Assembly (NCBI RefSeq): GCF_017901135.1 | Contig: NZ_CP072801.1 | Location: 1,426,001-1,490,000, forward strand | Origin: Thiothrix litoralis | GTDB taxonomy: Bacteria > Pseudomonadota > Gammaproteobacteria > Thiotrichales > Thiotrichaceae | Length of the DNA: 64,000 bases | Reading direction: 5' to 3' | Notes under the pieces: generated by a model | Seen by the model: the letters and a program-made list of their open reading frames with translations, nothing else | What the model was told of the DNA's origin: nothing | Database searches by the model: none | Made by a program: the position numbers and the translations under genes | Part shown: piece after piece, positions 48,220-58,189 of the stretch | Numbering within the stretch: position 1 is the stretch's first letter | Layout of the letters: every line of letters begins with the position of its first letter

Positions 48220-51200
48220 ATGGAACAGCACAACAGCAATTTCGTTTTTCTGAAAGAACACAGCCCGGTATTTTGGCAACTTGCCCGTACCGCTGAAGCG
48301 GTGTTTGCCAGCGATCCCAATACCACCCTGATCAAATTGCGCCAATTGGGTGAAGCGATGGCGCAAGACATGGCAGCCCGCTATGGTATTCTGTTCGATG
48401 ACTCCACCACCCAAGCCGATTTGCTGTTCAGGCTGGATCGTGAAGTACAGCTTGAACCTGCCATCCGCCAGCTTTTCCACACCTTGCGCATCGAAGGCAA
48501 TAACGCTACCCACCGTTTCCAGACCCGGCACAAGGAAGCAATGGATGGCCTGAAAGTGGCGCGTGAACTGGCAATCTGGTTTCACCGCTCATTTGGCAAG
48601 CAAGACAGCAATTTCAAACCGGGCGCATTCATCGCACCCACTGACCCCAGCCAGCAATTGCGTGACTTGCAGGGGCAAATCGGGCAATTGCGTACCCAGT
48701 TACTAACTGCCAACGAACAGGTGGATAGCAACCAGCAATTACTGGCCTTGTTGCAACAGGAAAAAACCGAATCCGATGCTTTAGCCGAGGCGATGGACGA
48801 AGAAGCCCGCCGTTTCCAGCAACAAGCGCAACAGTACGAAGCCGAACTGCTGAAGCAACAACAAGCGTTTGAACAGCATATCAAAACCTTGCAAGCTGAA
48901 CTCAGCACCGCGCAGCAAGCCAAGACCAATGCCGCACACCTGAAAACCTTGGGTAGGCGTATCCGGCAAGCCAGTAAACAAATCACACTGGATGAAGACC
49001 TCACCCGCATTATCATTGACCAGCAATTGCAGGAAGCGGGTTGGAAAGCCGACAGCCAAGTGCTGCACTACGCGCAAGGCACGCGCCCCGAAAAAGGCAA
49101 GAACAAAGCCATTGCCGAATGGCCTACCACGGGTAAACAACGCGCTGATTACGTGCTGTTCACAGGTTTAACCCCGATTGCAGTAGTCGAAGCCAAGCGC
49201 GAAAATACCAATGTCGCGGGGAAAATTACCCAAGCCGAACGCTACGCCCGTGGTTTCCGTGTTGAAGCAGCCATGCAAGCCGCGTGGGAACAGGAAGGAC
49301 GTACCATCGCATGGGCAGATGAAGCCGACGGACATTACCACATCCCGTTTGTGTACTCATGCAATGGTCGCCCGTTTATCCAGCAGCTCAAGGAACAGTC
49401 TGGCACATGGTTTCGGGATGTACGTTCACCTGCGAATACGGCACGGGCGTTGCAGCAATTCCACACCCCCGATGGCTTGCTGGATCGGTTGAAACGCAGC
49501 CGTGAACAAGCACAACAACTGTTACAGCAAGAAGGCTTTGCTTACCTCAAGTTGCGGGATTATCAGGAAAAAGCCATTCAAGCGACGGAACGGGCGTTGC
49601 AGCATAATCAGCAGCATTGCTTATTGGCAATGGCAACTGGCACGGGCAAAACGCGCACCATCATTGGCCTGATGTACCGTTTCCTCAAGACCGAGCACTT
49701 CCGCCGCATCCTATTTCTGGTTGACCGCACCGCCTTGGGGGATCAGGCACAGGATGCTTTCAATGAAGCACCTTTGGAGCAAAACCAAACCCTGTCCAAA
49801 ATCTACAACATTGCCGAACTCGGCGACATGCAGGCAGAAGCGGAAACCCGTATTCAGGTTGCCACCGTGCAGGCAATGGTGATGCGGATTTTCCAGTCGG
49901 ATACCCCACCACCTGTTGACCAGTTCGATTGCATTATTATTGATGAAGCGCATCGGGGTTACACACTCGATCAGGAAATGACTGAAGGCGAACTCAGTAC
50001 CCGTGCTGCCAGCCAATATTTATCCAGTTACCGCCGTGTGCTGGATTATTTCGATGCGGTCAAGATTGGGCTGACTGCCACGCCAGCGAAACACACCACC
50101 GAGATTTTCGGCAAGCCCGTTTACACCTATTCCTACCGTGAAGCCGTGGCGGATGACTGGCTGATCGACCACGAACCCCCGATCCGTTACACCACACTAT
50201 TGAGTCAAAACGGCATCAAGTTTGAAAAAGGCGAAACCGTCAACCGCCTCAATACCCGCGATGGCACAGTCGATACCGCCGAACTGGAGGACGACACAGG
50301 TTTCAAGGTGGAAGCCTTCAACAAGCGGGTAATCACTGAAAAGTTCAACAAGGTGATTTGTGACCAACTCGCCAAGGAACTTGACCCGTTTGGCAAAGAA
50401 AAAACCCTGATTTTCTGTGCCACCGATTTGCACGCCGATATGGTCAAACGCTTGCTGGACGAGGCGTTCAAGGCAGTCTACGAAAACGATTACAATGAAG
50501 CAGCAGTACGCAAAATCACCGGACAAAGCGACAAAGTAAGGCAACTGATCCGCCAGTACAAAAACGAGCGTTACCCCAACATTGCGATTACCGTGGACTT
50601 GCTGACCACAGGGATTGATGTGGAAGAAATCGCCCATCTGGTGTTCATGCGCCGCGTTTCGTCACGCATCCTCTACGAGCAAATGATCGGGCGAGCCACG
50701 CGCCGTTGCGATGAAATTGGCAAAACCGTGTTCAAAATCTACGATCCGGTGGGCATTTACGCCAGCCTGCAAGACGTTTCCACCATGAAACCGCTGGTCA
50801 AAGACCCGAACATCACACTGGAACAACTGTACGGCGAACTCACCGACCCCAGTAGTTTGGAACAGGCACTTGCCACGGCTGGGGAACAAACCAATACCAG
50901 TCATGCCGATGACGTGTTGAACCAACTCAACCAGAAAATCATGCGGGTGATGCGCAAAGCTGCCCAAAAAGCCGAGCGTAAACCAGCACTCAAAACCAAG
51001 CTGGATGAGCTGGAAAACCTGTGGGGTATTGCACCCGACAAACTCCACCAACACTTGCATCAGTTGGGTGTGAAACAAGCCACCAGCTTCCTGCAACAGC
51101 ACCACAGCTTGATGAAACAAGTCGATGCTGTCCGTCAACTGTTGGGCGGCGAACACTATCCGCTGATTTCCGAGCATGACGATGAATTGCTGGTACGCGA

Positions 51201-51726
51201 ACAAAGTTACGGTGAATACCAAAAGCCCGCTGACTATCTGGACAGTTTCAACCAGTTCATCCGTACCCAGATCAATCAATCCGCCGCGTTAGCCGTGGTG
51301 GTCAACAAACCGCGTGACCTGACCCGCGAGCAATTGCGTGAAGTGAAACTGCTGCTGGACAGCGCAGGTTATTCCGCTGTCAACCTGCAAACCGCATGGC
51401 GCAACCAAAGCAATCAGGACATTGCCGCCAGCATTATCGGCTATATTCGTCAGGCGGCGTTAGGTGAAGCTTTGATCCCGTTTGAACAGCGCGTGCAAGC
51501 CGGAATGCAGCGGATTTACAGCCTGCAACCGTGGACACCCGTGCAACGCAACTGGCTGGAACGACTTGCCAAACAACTGGTACATGAAACCGTAATCGAC
51601 CACGAATTCGTCAATCGCACCTTTGCGCGGGATGGTGGCGCGAAACGGCTGGACAAACTACTGTCGGGTCAGTTAGAAAGTGTCCTCGACCAATTGAGTG
51701 AACACCTCTGGCAGCAAGCCAGTTAA
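48220..51726 (+). CDS. hsdR: Type I restriction enzyme, R subunit
   Basis: 1168 residues. The N-terminal part (1-150) is a DUF4145-like domain, then a coiled coil rich in Gln (about 150-250). The PD-(D/E)XK nuclease is seen in ADYVLFTGLTPIAVVEAKRE (about 310). The superfamily 2 motor has ATGTGKTRT (about 470), IIDEAHRGY, GLTATP and the late QMIGRATR motif. It cuts and translocates DNA lacking the system's methylation. It is first in an operon-like row with hsdM (21 bases on), starting close to the nifX control region and facing away from it. Confidence 0.95.
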   Translation: MEQHNSNFVFLKEHSPVFWQLARTAEAVFASDPNTTLIKLRQLGEAMAQDMAARYGILFDDSTTQADLLFRLDREVQLEPAIRQLFHTLRIEGNNATHRFQTRHKEAMDGLKVARELAIWFHRSFGKQDSNFKPGAFIAPTDPSQQLRDLQGQIGQLRTQLLTANEQVDSNQQLLALLQQEKTESDALAEAMDEEARRFQQQAQQYEAELLKQQQAFEQHIKTLQAELSTAQQAKTNAAHLKTLGRRIRQASKQITLDEDLTRIIIDQQLQEAGWKADSQVLHYAQGTRPEKGKNKAIAEWPTTGKQRADYVLFTGLTPIAVVEAKRENTNVAGKITQAERYARGFRVEAAMQAAWEQEGRTIAWADEADGHYHIPFVYSCNGRPFIQQLKEQSGTWFRDVRSPANTARALQQFHTPDGLLDRLKRSREQAQQLLQQEGFAYLKLRDYQEKAIQATERALQHNQQHCLLAMATGTGKTRTIIGLMYRFLKTEHFRRILFLVDRTALGDQAQDAFNEAPLEQNQTLSKIYNIAELGDMQAEAETRIQVATVQAMVMRIFQSDTPPPVDQFDCIIIDEAHRGYTLDQEMTEGELSTRAASQYLSSYRRVLDYFDAVKIGLTATPAKHTTEIFGKPVYTYSYREAVADDWLIDHEPPIRYTTLLSQNGIKFEKGETVNRLNTRDGTVDTAELEDDTGFKVEAFNKRVITEKFNKVICDQLAKELDPFGKEKTLIFCATDLHADMVKRLLDEAFKAVYENDYNEAAVRKITGQSDKVRQLIRQYKNERYPNIAITVDLLTTGIDVEEIAHLVFMRRVSSRILYEQMIGRATRRCDEIGKTVFKIYDPVGIYASLQDVSTMKPLVKDPNITLEQLYGELTDPSSLEQALATAGEQTNTSHADDVLNQLNQKIMRVMRKAAQKAERKPALKTKLDELENLWGIAPDKLHQHLHQLGVKQATSFLQQHHSLMKQVDAVRQLLGGEHYPLISEHDDELLVREQSYGEYQKPADYLDSFNQFIRTQINQSAALAVVVNKPRDLTREQLREVKLLLDSAGYSAVNLQTAWRNQSNQDIAASIIGYIRQAALGEALIPFEQRVQAGMQRIYSLQPWTPVQRNWLERLAKQLVHETVIDHEFVNRTFARDGGAKRLDKLLSGQLESVLDQLSEHLWQQAS

Positions 51727-51747
51727 AAATCAAAACAAGGAAGCCCC

Positions 51748-53217
51748 ATGACCAATAACGACATCGTGCAAAAGCTCTGGAATTTGTGCGACGTGCTGCG
51801 TGACGACGGCATTAACTACAGCGATTACGTCGCCGAATTGGTGCTGCTGCTGTTTTTAAAGATGGTGCATGAAAACACCGAAGCGGGCTTGCTGGGGCAA
51901 CATACCTTGCCGCAAGGTCGCCGTTGGACAGACATCAATGGCAAGTCGGGGCTGGTGCTGCTCAACTATTACAAGCAAATGTTGCTGGATTTGTCGAAAG
52001 ACCGTGACCCGCTGATTGCGGCGATTTATGCCGATGCGCAAACCCGCTTGCGTGAGCCGCGCCACTTGGAACAACTGGTGAAAGCGTTGGAGCAAATCGA
52101 CTGGTTCAGCGCGAAACGCGACGGCTTGGGCGATTTGTACGAAGGTTTGCTGGAGAAAAACGCTTCCGAAACCAAATCCGGCGCGGGGCAATATTTCACC
52201 CCACGGGTGCTGATCAATAGCATGGTGAATTGCATCCAGCCACAAGCGGGCGAAACCATTCAAGACCCGGCGGCGGGCACGGCGGGCTTTTTGATTGCGG
52301 CGGATGCCTACATCAAGGAACGTACTGACAACCTGTACGCCCTGCCCGAAGCGCAGCAACACTTTCAGGTGAACAAAGCCTTTATCGGGGTGGAACTTGT
52401 TCCCGGTACGCGCCGTCTCGCACTGATGAACTGTTTGCTGCATGGCATGGAAGGCGACAACGAAGGCGTGGTGCATCTGGGCAATGCCTTGGGGCAAGTC
52501 GGGGCGACGCTGAAAAAATGCGACATCGTGCTGGCGAATCCACCGTTCGGCACGGCTAAGGGCGGCGAAGCCAGCATTACCCGCGATGACCTCACCTACA
52601 AAACCAGCAACAAGCAACTGGCTTTCCTGCAACACATTTACCGCACCCTCAAACCGGGTGGGCGGGCTGCGGTGGTATTGCCTGACAACGTGCTGTTTGA
52701 GGCAGGCGTGGGAACAGAGATTCGCCGCGACCTGATGCACAAGTGCAATCTGCACACCATCTTGCGCTTGCCGACGGGGATTTTCTACGCGCAAGGGGTC
52801 AAAACCAATGTGCTGTTTTTCACCCGTGGCACAGCAGACAACAAGGAGCAGGACGAGAACTGCACGCAAAACATCTGGGTGTATGACTTGCGTACCAATA
52901 TGCCCAGCTTCGGCAAGCGCACGCCGTTTAGTGCGTCGCACCTTGAGCCGTTTGAAGTGTGTTATGCGGAAACCCCGCGTGTTGATCAGGGTGAAGACGG
53001 GCGCTGGCGCTGCTTTAGCCGGGAATACGTGCGCGATACCAAGGGCGACTCGCTGGATATTAGCTGGCTGAAAGATGAAAACAGCGTGGATGCGGCGAAT
53101 TTGCCTGAGCCGGAAGAGCTGGCGGCGGAAGCTTTGATTGAATTGGAATCTGCCATGACTGGTTTACAAGGACTAATAGAAGCGTTAACAGGTAAAACGC
53201 GTGGTGAAGCAGTATGA
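51748..53217 (+). CDS. hsdM: Type I restriction-modification methyltransferase
   Basis: 489 residues. The HsdM_N domain is followed by the N6-adenine methyltransferase fold: motif I DPAAGTAGFL and motif IV NPPFG, with KSGAGQYFTPRVLI before them. It methylates host DNA with HsdS and completes HsdR. The stop overlaps the next gene by ATGA. Confidence 0.96.
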   Translation: MTNNDIVQKLWNLCDVLRDDGINYSDYVAELVLLLFLKMVHENTEAGLLGQHTLPQGRRWTDINGKSGLVLLNYYKQMLLDLSKDRDPLIAAIYADAQTRLREPRHLEQLVKALEQIDWFSAKRDGLGDLYEGLLEKNASETKSGAGQYFTPRVLINSMVNCIQPQAGETIQDPAAGTAGFLIAADAYIKERTDNLYALPEAQQHFQVNKAFIGVELVPGTRRLALMNCLLHGMEGDNEGVVHLGNALGQVGATLKKCDIVLANPPFGTAKGGEASITRDDLTYKTSNKQLAFLQHIYRTLKPGGRAAVVLPDNVLFEAGVGTEIRRDLMHKCNLHTILRLPTGIFYAQGVKTNVLFFTRGTADNKEQDENCTQNIWVYDLRTNMPSFGKRTPFSASHLEPFEVCYAETPRVDQGEDGRWRCFSREYVRDTKGDSLDISWLKDENSVDAANLPEPEELAAEALIELESAMTGLQGLIEALTGKTRGEAV

Positions 53218-54254
53218 GTGAGCTATCCAACACCGCTTACCAAACATGGCTGGGCGAACTAAAAGCGCAGATTCTCACCGCACAACAACGTGCAGCGTTG
53301 GCGGTTAACCAAGAGTTGCTCAAGCTGTATTGGCAGATTGGCAATGACATCCTGCAACGCCAACAACAACAGGGCTGGGGTACGAAAGTCATTGAGCAAC
53401 TGGCGCTGGATTTGCGGCAAGCCTTCCCTGAATTGAAAGGATTTTCAGCACGAAATCTGAAGTATATGCGAGCATTTGCCGAGGCATGGAGTGAACCTGA
53501 ATTTGTGCAACAGCCTGTTGCACAATTGCCGTGGAGTCATCATTTGGTGTTACTGACCAAACTGAAAGGCAATGTTGAGCGGTTAACCTACGCGGAACTA
53601 TCCCGACAACACGGATGGTCACGCAACGTATTGGTTCACCAAATCGAAAGCCGTTTGCTGGAACGTCAAGGCAATGCCGCCACGAATTTTGCGCAGACCT
53701 TGCCTGCTCCGCAGTCCGAACTTGCCCAGCAAACGCTCAAAGACCCGTATATTTTTGACTTTCTCTCCTTGGGTGCAGAAGCGCGGGAACGTGATATTGA
53801 ACAAGCACTCACCCAACACATCAGCCAATTTCTGATCGAACTTGGGGCGGGATTCGCCTTTGTTGGCAAGCAAGTTCATCTGGAAATTGGCGGGCAAGAC
53901 TTCTACCTTGACCTGCTGTTCTATCACCTCAAATTGCGCTGCTATTTGGTGATTGAACTCAAAGCGGGGGATTTCAAACCGGAACACACTGGGCAATTGA
54001 GCTTCTATTTATCCGCTGTGGATGATCATTTCAAAACCGAACACGATGCGCCTAGCATTGGCTTGCTACTGTGCAAAAGCCGCAACAAGATCATTGCCGA
54101 ATACGCCTTACGCGATAACAGCAAACCCATTGGCATTGCCGAATACCAACTCGCCCAAGCACTTCCACCCGATTTAGAAGACAAACTCCCCAGCATTGAG
54201 CGTATCGAACAAGAACTACAAAACGACTGGCTGAACAAGGATAACCCAGCATGA
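53214..54254 (+). CDS. DUF1016 PDDEXK nuclease-family protein (YhcG-like)
   Basis: 346 residues. The N-terminal DUF1016_N region (QELLKLYWQIGNDILQRQ... KGFSARNLKYMRAFAEAW) and a C-terminal PDDEXK domain with FYLDLLFYHLKLRCYLVIELK are recognised; the ExK of the nuclease core is intact. Such genes are common within type I restriction loci; their role is unclear. Coupled to hsdM. Confidence 0.9.
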   Translation: MSELSNTAYQTWLGELKAQILTAQQRAALAVNQELLKLYWQIGNDILQRQQQQGWGTKVIEQLALDLRQAFPELKGFSARNLKYMRAFAEAWSEPEFVQQPVAQLPWSHHLVLLTKLKGNVERLTYAELSRQHGWSRNVLVHQIESRLLERQGNAATNFAQTLPAPQSELAQQTLKDPYIFDFLSLGAEARERDIEQALTQHISQFLIELGAGFAFVGKQVHLEIGGQDFYLDLLFYHLKLRCYLVIELKAGDFKPEHTGQLSFYLSAVDDHFKTEHDAPSIGLLLCKSRNKIIAEYALRDNSKPIGIAEYQLAQALPPDLEDKLPSIERIEQELQNDWLNKDNPA

Positions 54255-54320
54255 CAGGCATGAGATTTTCCCAATACGATATACTTACCACTATCAACCT
54301 GAATCTTAGTGAGGTTTGTT

Positions 54321-54575
54321 ATGGTCACGGCTGAAGTCATCTATGAAAAAGCAAAGCTGCTGGACAGTATCACGCTACAGGAAGTGGCTGATTTTTTAGA
54401 CTTTGTAGCTTATAAGCGCAAAGCCGACTTCCAAAAATTGTTGGAAGAAAAACGCCAATATTTCCCCGAAACCAAGCTGAAGCTACCTAGGCAAAAACCG
54501 GCTTACACCACCAAAACGTTAACGCTTGAAGACATGGATGCGGCTATTGAAGAACAGGCGGGTTTGCATAAATGA
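54321..54575 (+). CDS. DUF2281-type antitoxin
   Basis: 84 residues from the ATG at 54321. AEVIYEKAKLLDSITLQEVADFLDFVAYK is the family's helical start. The end overlaps the PIN toxin by ATGA, the usual antitoxin-toxin order. Confidence 0.8.
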   Translation: MVTAEVIYEKAKLLDSITLQEVADFLDFVAYKRKADFQKLLEEKRQYFPETKLKLPRQKPAYTTKTLTLEDMDAAIEEQAGLHK

Positions 54576-54979
54576 TTGACGTTGATACTAATATTCTGGT
54601 TCGTCACATCAGCCAAGACGATGAGCAACAGTCACCGGAAGCGACGGCTTTCCTTGATAATCATCCGTGCATGGTACTCCAGACCGTTTTATTGGAAACC
54701 GTTTGGGTACTGGGCGCAAAATCGGGGCATGGTTGGGAGCGCGGCAAGATCATTGAGGAAATCCGGGAGGTGTTGGGTTTACCAAATGTGGTGGTTCAAA
54801 ATCCACGCGCAGTCGTGCAAGCACTTGGCTGGTATGAATCCGGCATGGATTTCGCCGATGCCCTGCACTTGGCAAACAGTAGCGGACAATTCGCCACCTT
54901 CGACCAACGCCTAAGCAAAAAAGCCAAAACCCTATACGCTCCTCAAACCGTCATCCTCTTGGGAGGAAAAGCACCTTGA
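54572..54979 (+). CDS. vapC: VapC-type PIN-domain toxin
   Basis: 135 residues. PIN acidic residues are seen in MIDVDTNILVRHI, LLETVWVL and MDFADALHLAN, with a late ATFDQRL. VapC toxins cleave tRNA or rRNA. It lies between the DUF1016 gene and hsdS, and its stop overlaps the TTG start of hsdS. Confidence 0.88.
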   Translation: MIDVDTNILVRHISQDDEQQSPEATAFLDNHPCMVLQTVLLETVWVLGAKSGHGWERGKIIEEIREVLGLPNVVVQNPRAVVQALGWYESGMDFADALHLANSSGQFATFDQRLSKKAKTLYAPQTVILLGGKAP

Positions 54980-56292
54980 GCAACACCCAACTCCCCAACG
55001 GCTGGCTCGAAGTCCCATTAGGCAAATATACGATCAATAAAGATGGAAAACGCCTCCCAATATCTGCCACTCAGCGCGAGAATAGAAAAGGGAGCATCCC
55101 TTATTATGGTGCAACTGGAAAAATTGACTCGCTAGATGATTTTACTCATGAAGGAGAAAATATCTTAGTTGGAGAAGATGGAGCGAATCTTATCTCTCGA
55201 AACAAGAATATTGCATTTATTGTTAATGGAAAATATTGGGTTAACAACCATGCTCATGTTATATGTTGTTATTCTGGCATTCCAAATAGTTATTTGTTTT
55301 ACTATCTCAATTCCTTAGTATTGGATGAATGGATAACTGGCTCAGCACAGCCAAAATTAACAAAATCCAATCTTGAAGCAATTCCTGTAAAAGTTCCCCC
55401 ACTCGCTGAACAAAAAGAAATCGCCACCCTCCTCGACAACCTCCTCGCGCAAGTCGATACCCTGAAAACGCGCCTTGATGCCATTCCTAACATCCTGAAA
55501 CGCTTCCGCCAATCGGTGCTGGCTGCGGCGGTGAGTGGGAAGCTGACAGAGGAGTGGAGGACAGAAAATACAAAACATGAATGGGAATATAAAACAATCG
55601 GTGATGTTTGTGCTGTAGCAACAGGTAAAACTCCGAGTCGTTCTGAATCATCTTATTGGGATAACGGTACAGTACCTTGGTTGACAAGTGCAGCAACGGG
55701 AGACGCTTTTACTGTTTATGCAAAAGAATATATTACCGCTTTAGCAGTTTCAGAATGTCAATTGAAAAAATTTGAGCCGGGAACTTTGTTATTGGCAATG
55801 TATGGTGAGGGTAAAACTAGAGGTCAAGTTACAGAACTCAAACTATCGGCAACGTGCAATCAGGCTTGTGCTGCAATTACAGTTAATGAGTCAATTATAA
55901 ATCGAAAATTTGTAAAAATCAGACTTCAGGAAAATTATGAGGAAACGAGAAAAGCAGCAGCCGGCGGAAATCAGCCGAACTTAAATCTTTCTAAAGTTAG
56001 AGAAATACCAATTCCATTACCGCCTATTGAAGAGCAAGAAGAAATCGTGCGGCGGGTGGAGGAGTTGTTTGCGTTTGCGGATCAGATTGAGCAGCGCGTG
56101 AAGGTTGCCCAACAGCGCGTGAATCATTTGACGCAGGCGATTCTGGCGAAGGCGTTTCGCGGTGAATTGACGGCAGAATGGCGCGAGCAAAATCCTGATT
56201 TGATCAGCGGGGAGAACAGCGCAGTGGCGTTGTTGGCGCGGATTCAGGCAAGCAACAGTAACAACGTGAAGGCATCACGCCACAGTAAATAG
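54976..56292 (+). CDS. hsdS: Type I restriction-modification specificity subunit
   Basis: 438 residues, two target-recognition domains (about 10-150 and 200-360). Each is followed by a conserved helical spacer (PLAEQKEIATLLDNLLAQVDTLKTRL and PIEEQEEIVRRVEELFAFADQIEQRV). The start is TTG at 54976, overlapping the vapC stop as TTGA. The recognition domains are clearly richer in A+T than the spacers, consistent with exchange of specificity modules. Confidence 0.93.
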   Translation: MSNTQLPNGWLEVPLGKYTINKDGKRLPISATQRENRKGSIPYYGATGKIDSLDDFTHEGENILVGEDGANLISRNKNIAFIVNGKYWVNNHAHVICCYSGIPNSYLFYYLNSLVLDEWITGSAQPKLTKSNLEAIPVKVPPLAEQKEIATLLDNLLAQVDTLKTRLDAIPNILKRFRQSVLAAAVSGKLTEEWRTENTKHEWEYKTIGDVCAVATGKTPSRSESSYWDNGTVPWLTSAATGDAFTVYAKEYITALAVSECQLKKFEPGTLLLAMYGEGKTRGQVTELKLSATCNQACAAITVNESIINRKFVKIRLQENYEETRKAAAGGNQPNLNLSKVREIPIPLPPIEEQEEIVRRVEELFAFADQIEQRVKVAQQRVNHLTQAILAKAFRGELTAEWREQNPDLISGENSAVALLARIQASNSNNVKASRHSK

Positions 56293-58189
56293 CAAGGGCA
56301 ACGACAGGAATTAAATAGCATGAAAAATAATACAGCAACAACAATAGGGCTAAGTGCTTTAGAAGCAGATAGGAAATTCAGTGAAGTCCCTGTATGGTCA
56401 TACCGTTTCACGGTGACTCCTTGGCAAAGTGATGAGGATTCAACTAAACGTTGCCGACGTATGGCACGAATGGTTTCCGTAAATAACGGCTGGATTCCTG
56501 CTACTGAACTAGATGCCTATACGCTGATTACTGTCAAACCGGTGAAGCAACTGGAATATGAATTTAAAGGTGAAAAACTGGCTTTATTAAATTCTGAGTC
56601 ATTAACATTGACTTGTTGCGATAATAAGCAAAGAGAAGCCATTGAGCGTTTAATTAATCAGGATATTCAACAAGCTGCCCGACAACTTGCTAGGGGTCGT
56701 AACGATATTGAAGCTGATCAAGAATACGGTAATGCGATTATTTCTGAAATTGAATCCTCCACACGAATTACAGTAAAGAGTGATTACCTGAGCGTCTTCC
56801 AAACCTTGCAGCTCGCACCAAAGCTACTTGCGTGTGGTACTTTATTACTTGAATTAAACATTAAGCATCGTATTCTAGCAAATCCTGAAATAACGCTTGA
56901 ATGGGTTATCCAGAAACGTCCAGAATGGTTAAAAAAAATTGATCAGGTACGTCATGTATACAGTGAATTCAATAAGGGATTTACCGTTGCGAAGTTTGCT
57001 GGTATTGATCAAAGTGCTTCACCTGAGACTGAAATTGATGGATTGGGAAAAACGATACTGGAATATCACCAAGAAAAAGCACTGGCTTCAAAAAAGCAAC
57101 TAGCTAATGCAGCCCACTCCTCCGTGATTCATGTTCGTTATGGCAAAAGAAACGAGTCCGTTATGCACTTGGCTGCACTAGTTCAGCCTATGTTTGATTT
57201 TGACACACTACAACAAATCGACTCGTCATTACTGAACAAATTAGCCAAGCATTTGAAATGGCCTATTCAGGAACGTTTGCATACAGCGAACAGATTGGCA
57301 AAAGGGCTTTATTTGCCATTTTTTGCAATTAAATTCAATAGCTTGGAATTTGTTAATTATGAGCGGTTATCTGTAAAACCCGATATTCAACTGCACTTTC
57401 ATAAAGGTGTGGCAGATAATGAACGGGCTGTACTACGTCTCAAGGCATTTTCCAACATGACTCGCCAGAAAGTTATTCCACTTATCGTGGGCAAACATTC
57501 AGATGCTGAACAAGATGTCATTTTTTCTAAAATCAAGAAAGCCTATGAAACCTGTCAATCATTTTGCAGCGAAAAACTCCCACCGCTAACAAAACTCCCT
57601 GAACCTATCATAAGTGCAGATGCGTTGGATCAACGTCTTAATAATACAGGCAATCGCTTTGAGAATGCCATTTTACTCATTGCATTGGCTAATCAAGATC
57701 CAAAGAAACAAATTCGGGATGTAGCATTTAGTCATAAAATTGCGACTCAATTCATGCGTTATGACCACAGCCCCAATCACTATAGTGATTCCTACTATCA
57801 TAATTTGGCTGCGGGTTTATTCAGTAAAGGTGGCGGTCAGTTATGTGCGATTGAGAATATGCCCGGTGATTCTGATCTATTCATTGGCTTGGATATGGGT
57901 GGAACAACAACTCGTTCCCCCGGCTTTGCATTCTTGTTTACCCGTGAAGGTGCACAATTAGGTTGGCAGTTAGCTGACAGACAAAAAGGCGAGCGAATGA
58001 ATGATGAAGCACTGGGATTATTATTACAAAAAAGTCTGACTCTTTACAAAAAAGCACACAATGGCGATTTTCCAAAACGTATTACCCTACATCGGGATGG
58101 TAAGTTTTATGAGTCGCTAGATATTATCAAGGCGTTTTCTGAACAACACCAAGTTGAAGTTGATGTACTGGAAGTATTGAAATCGGGTG

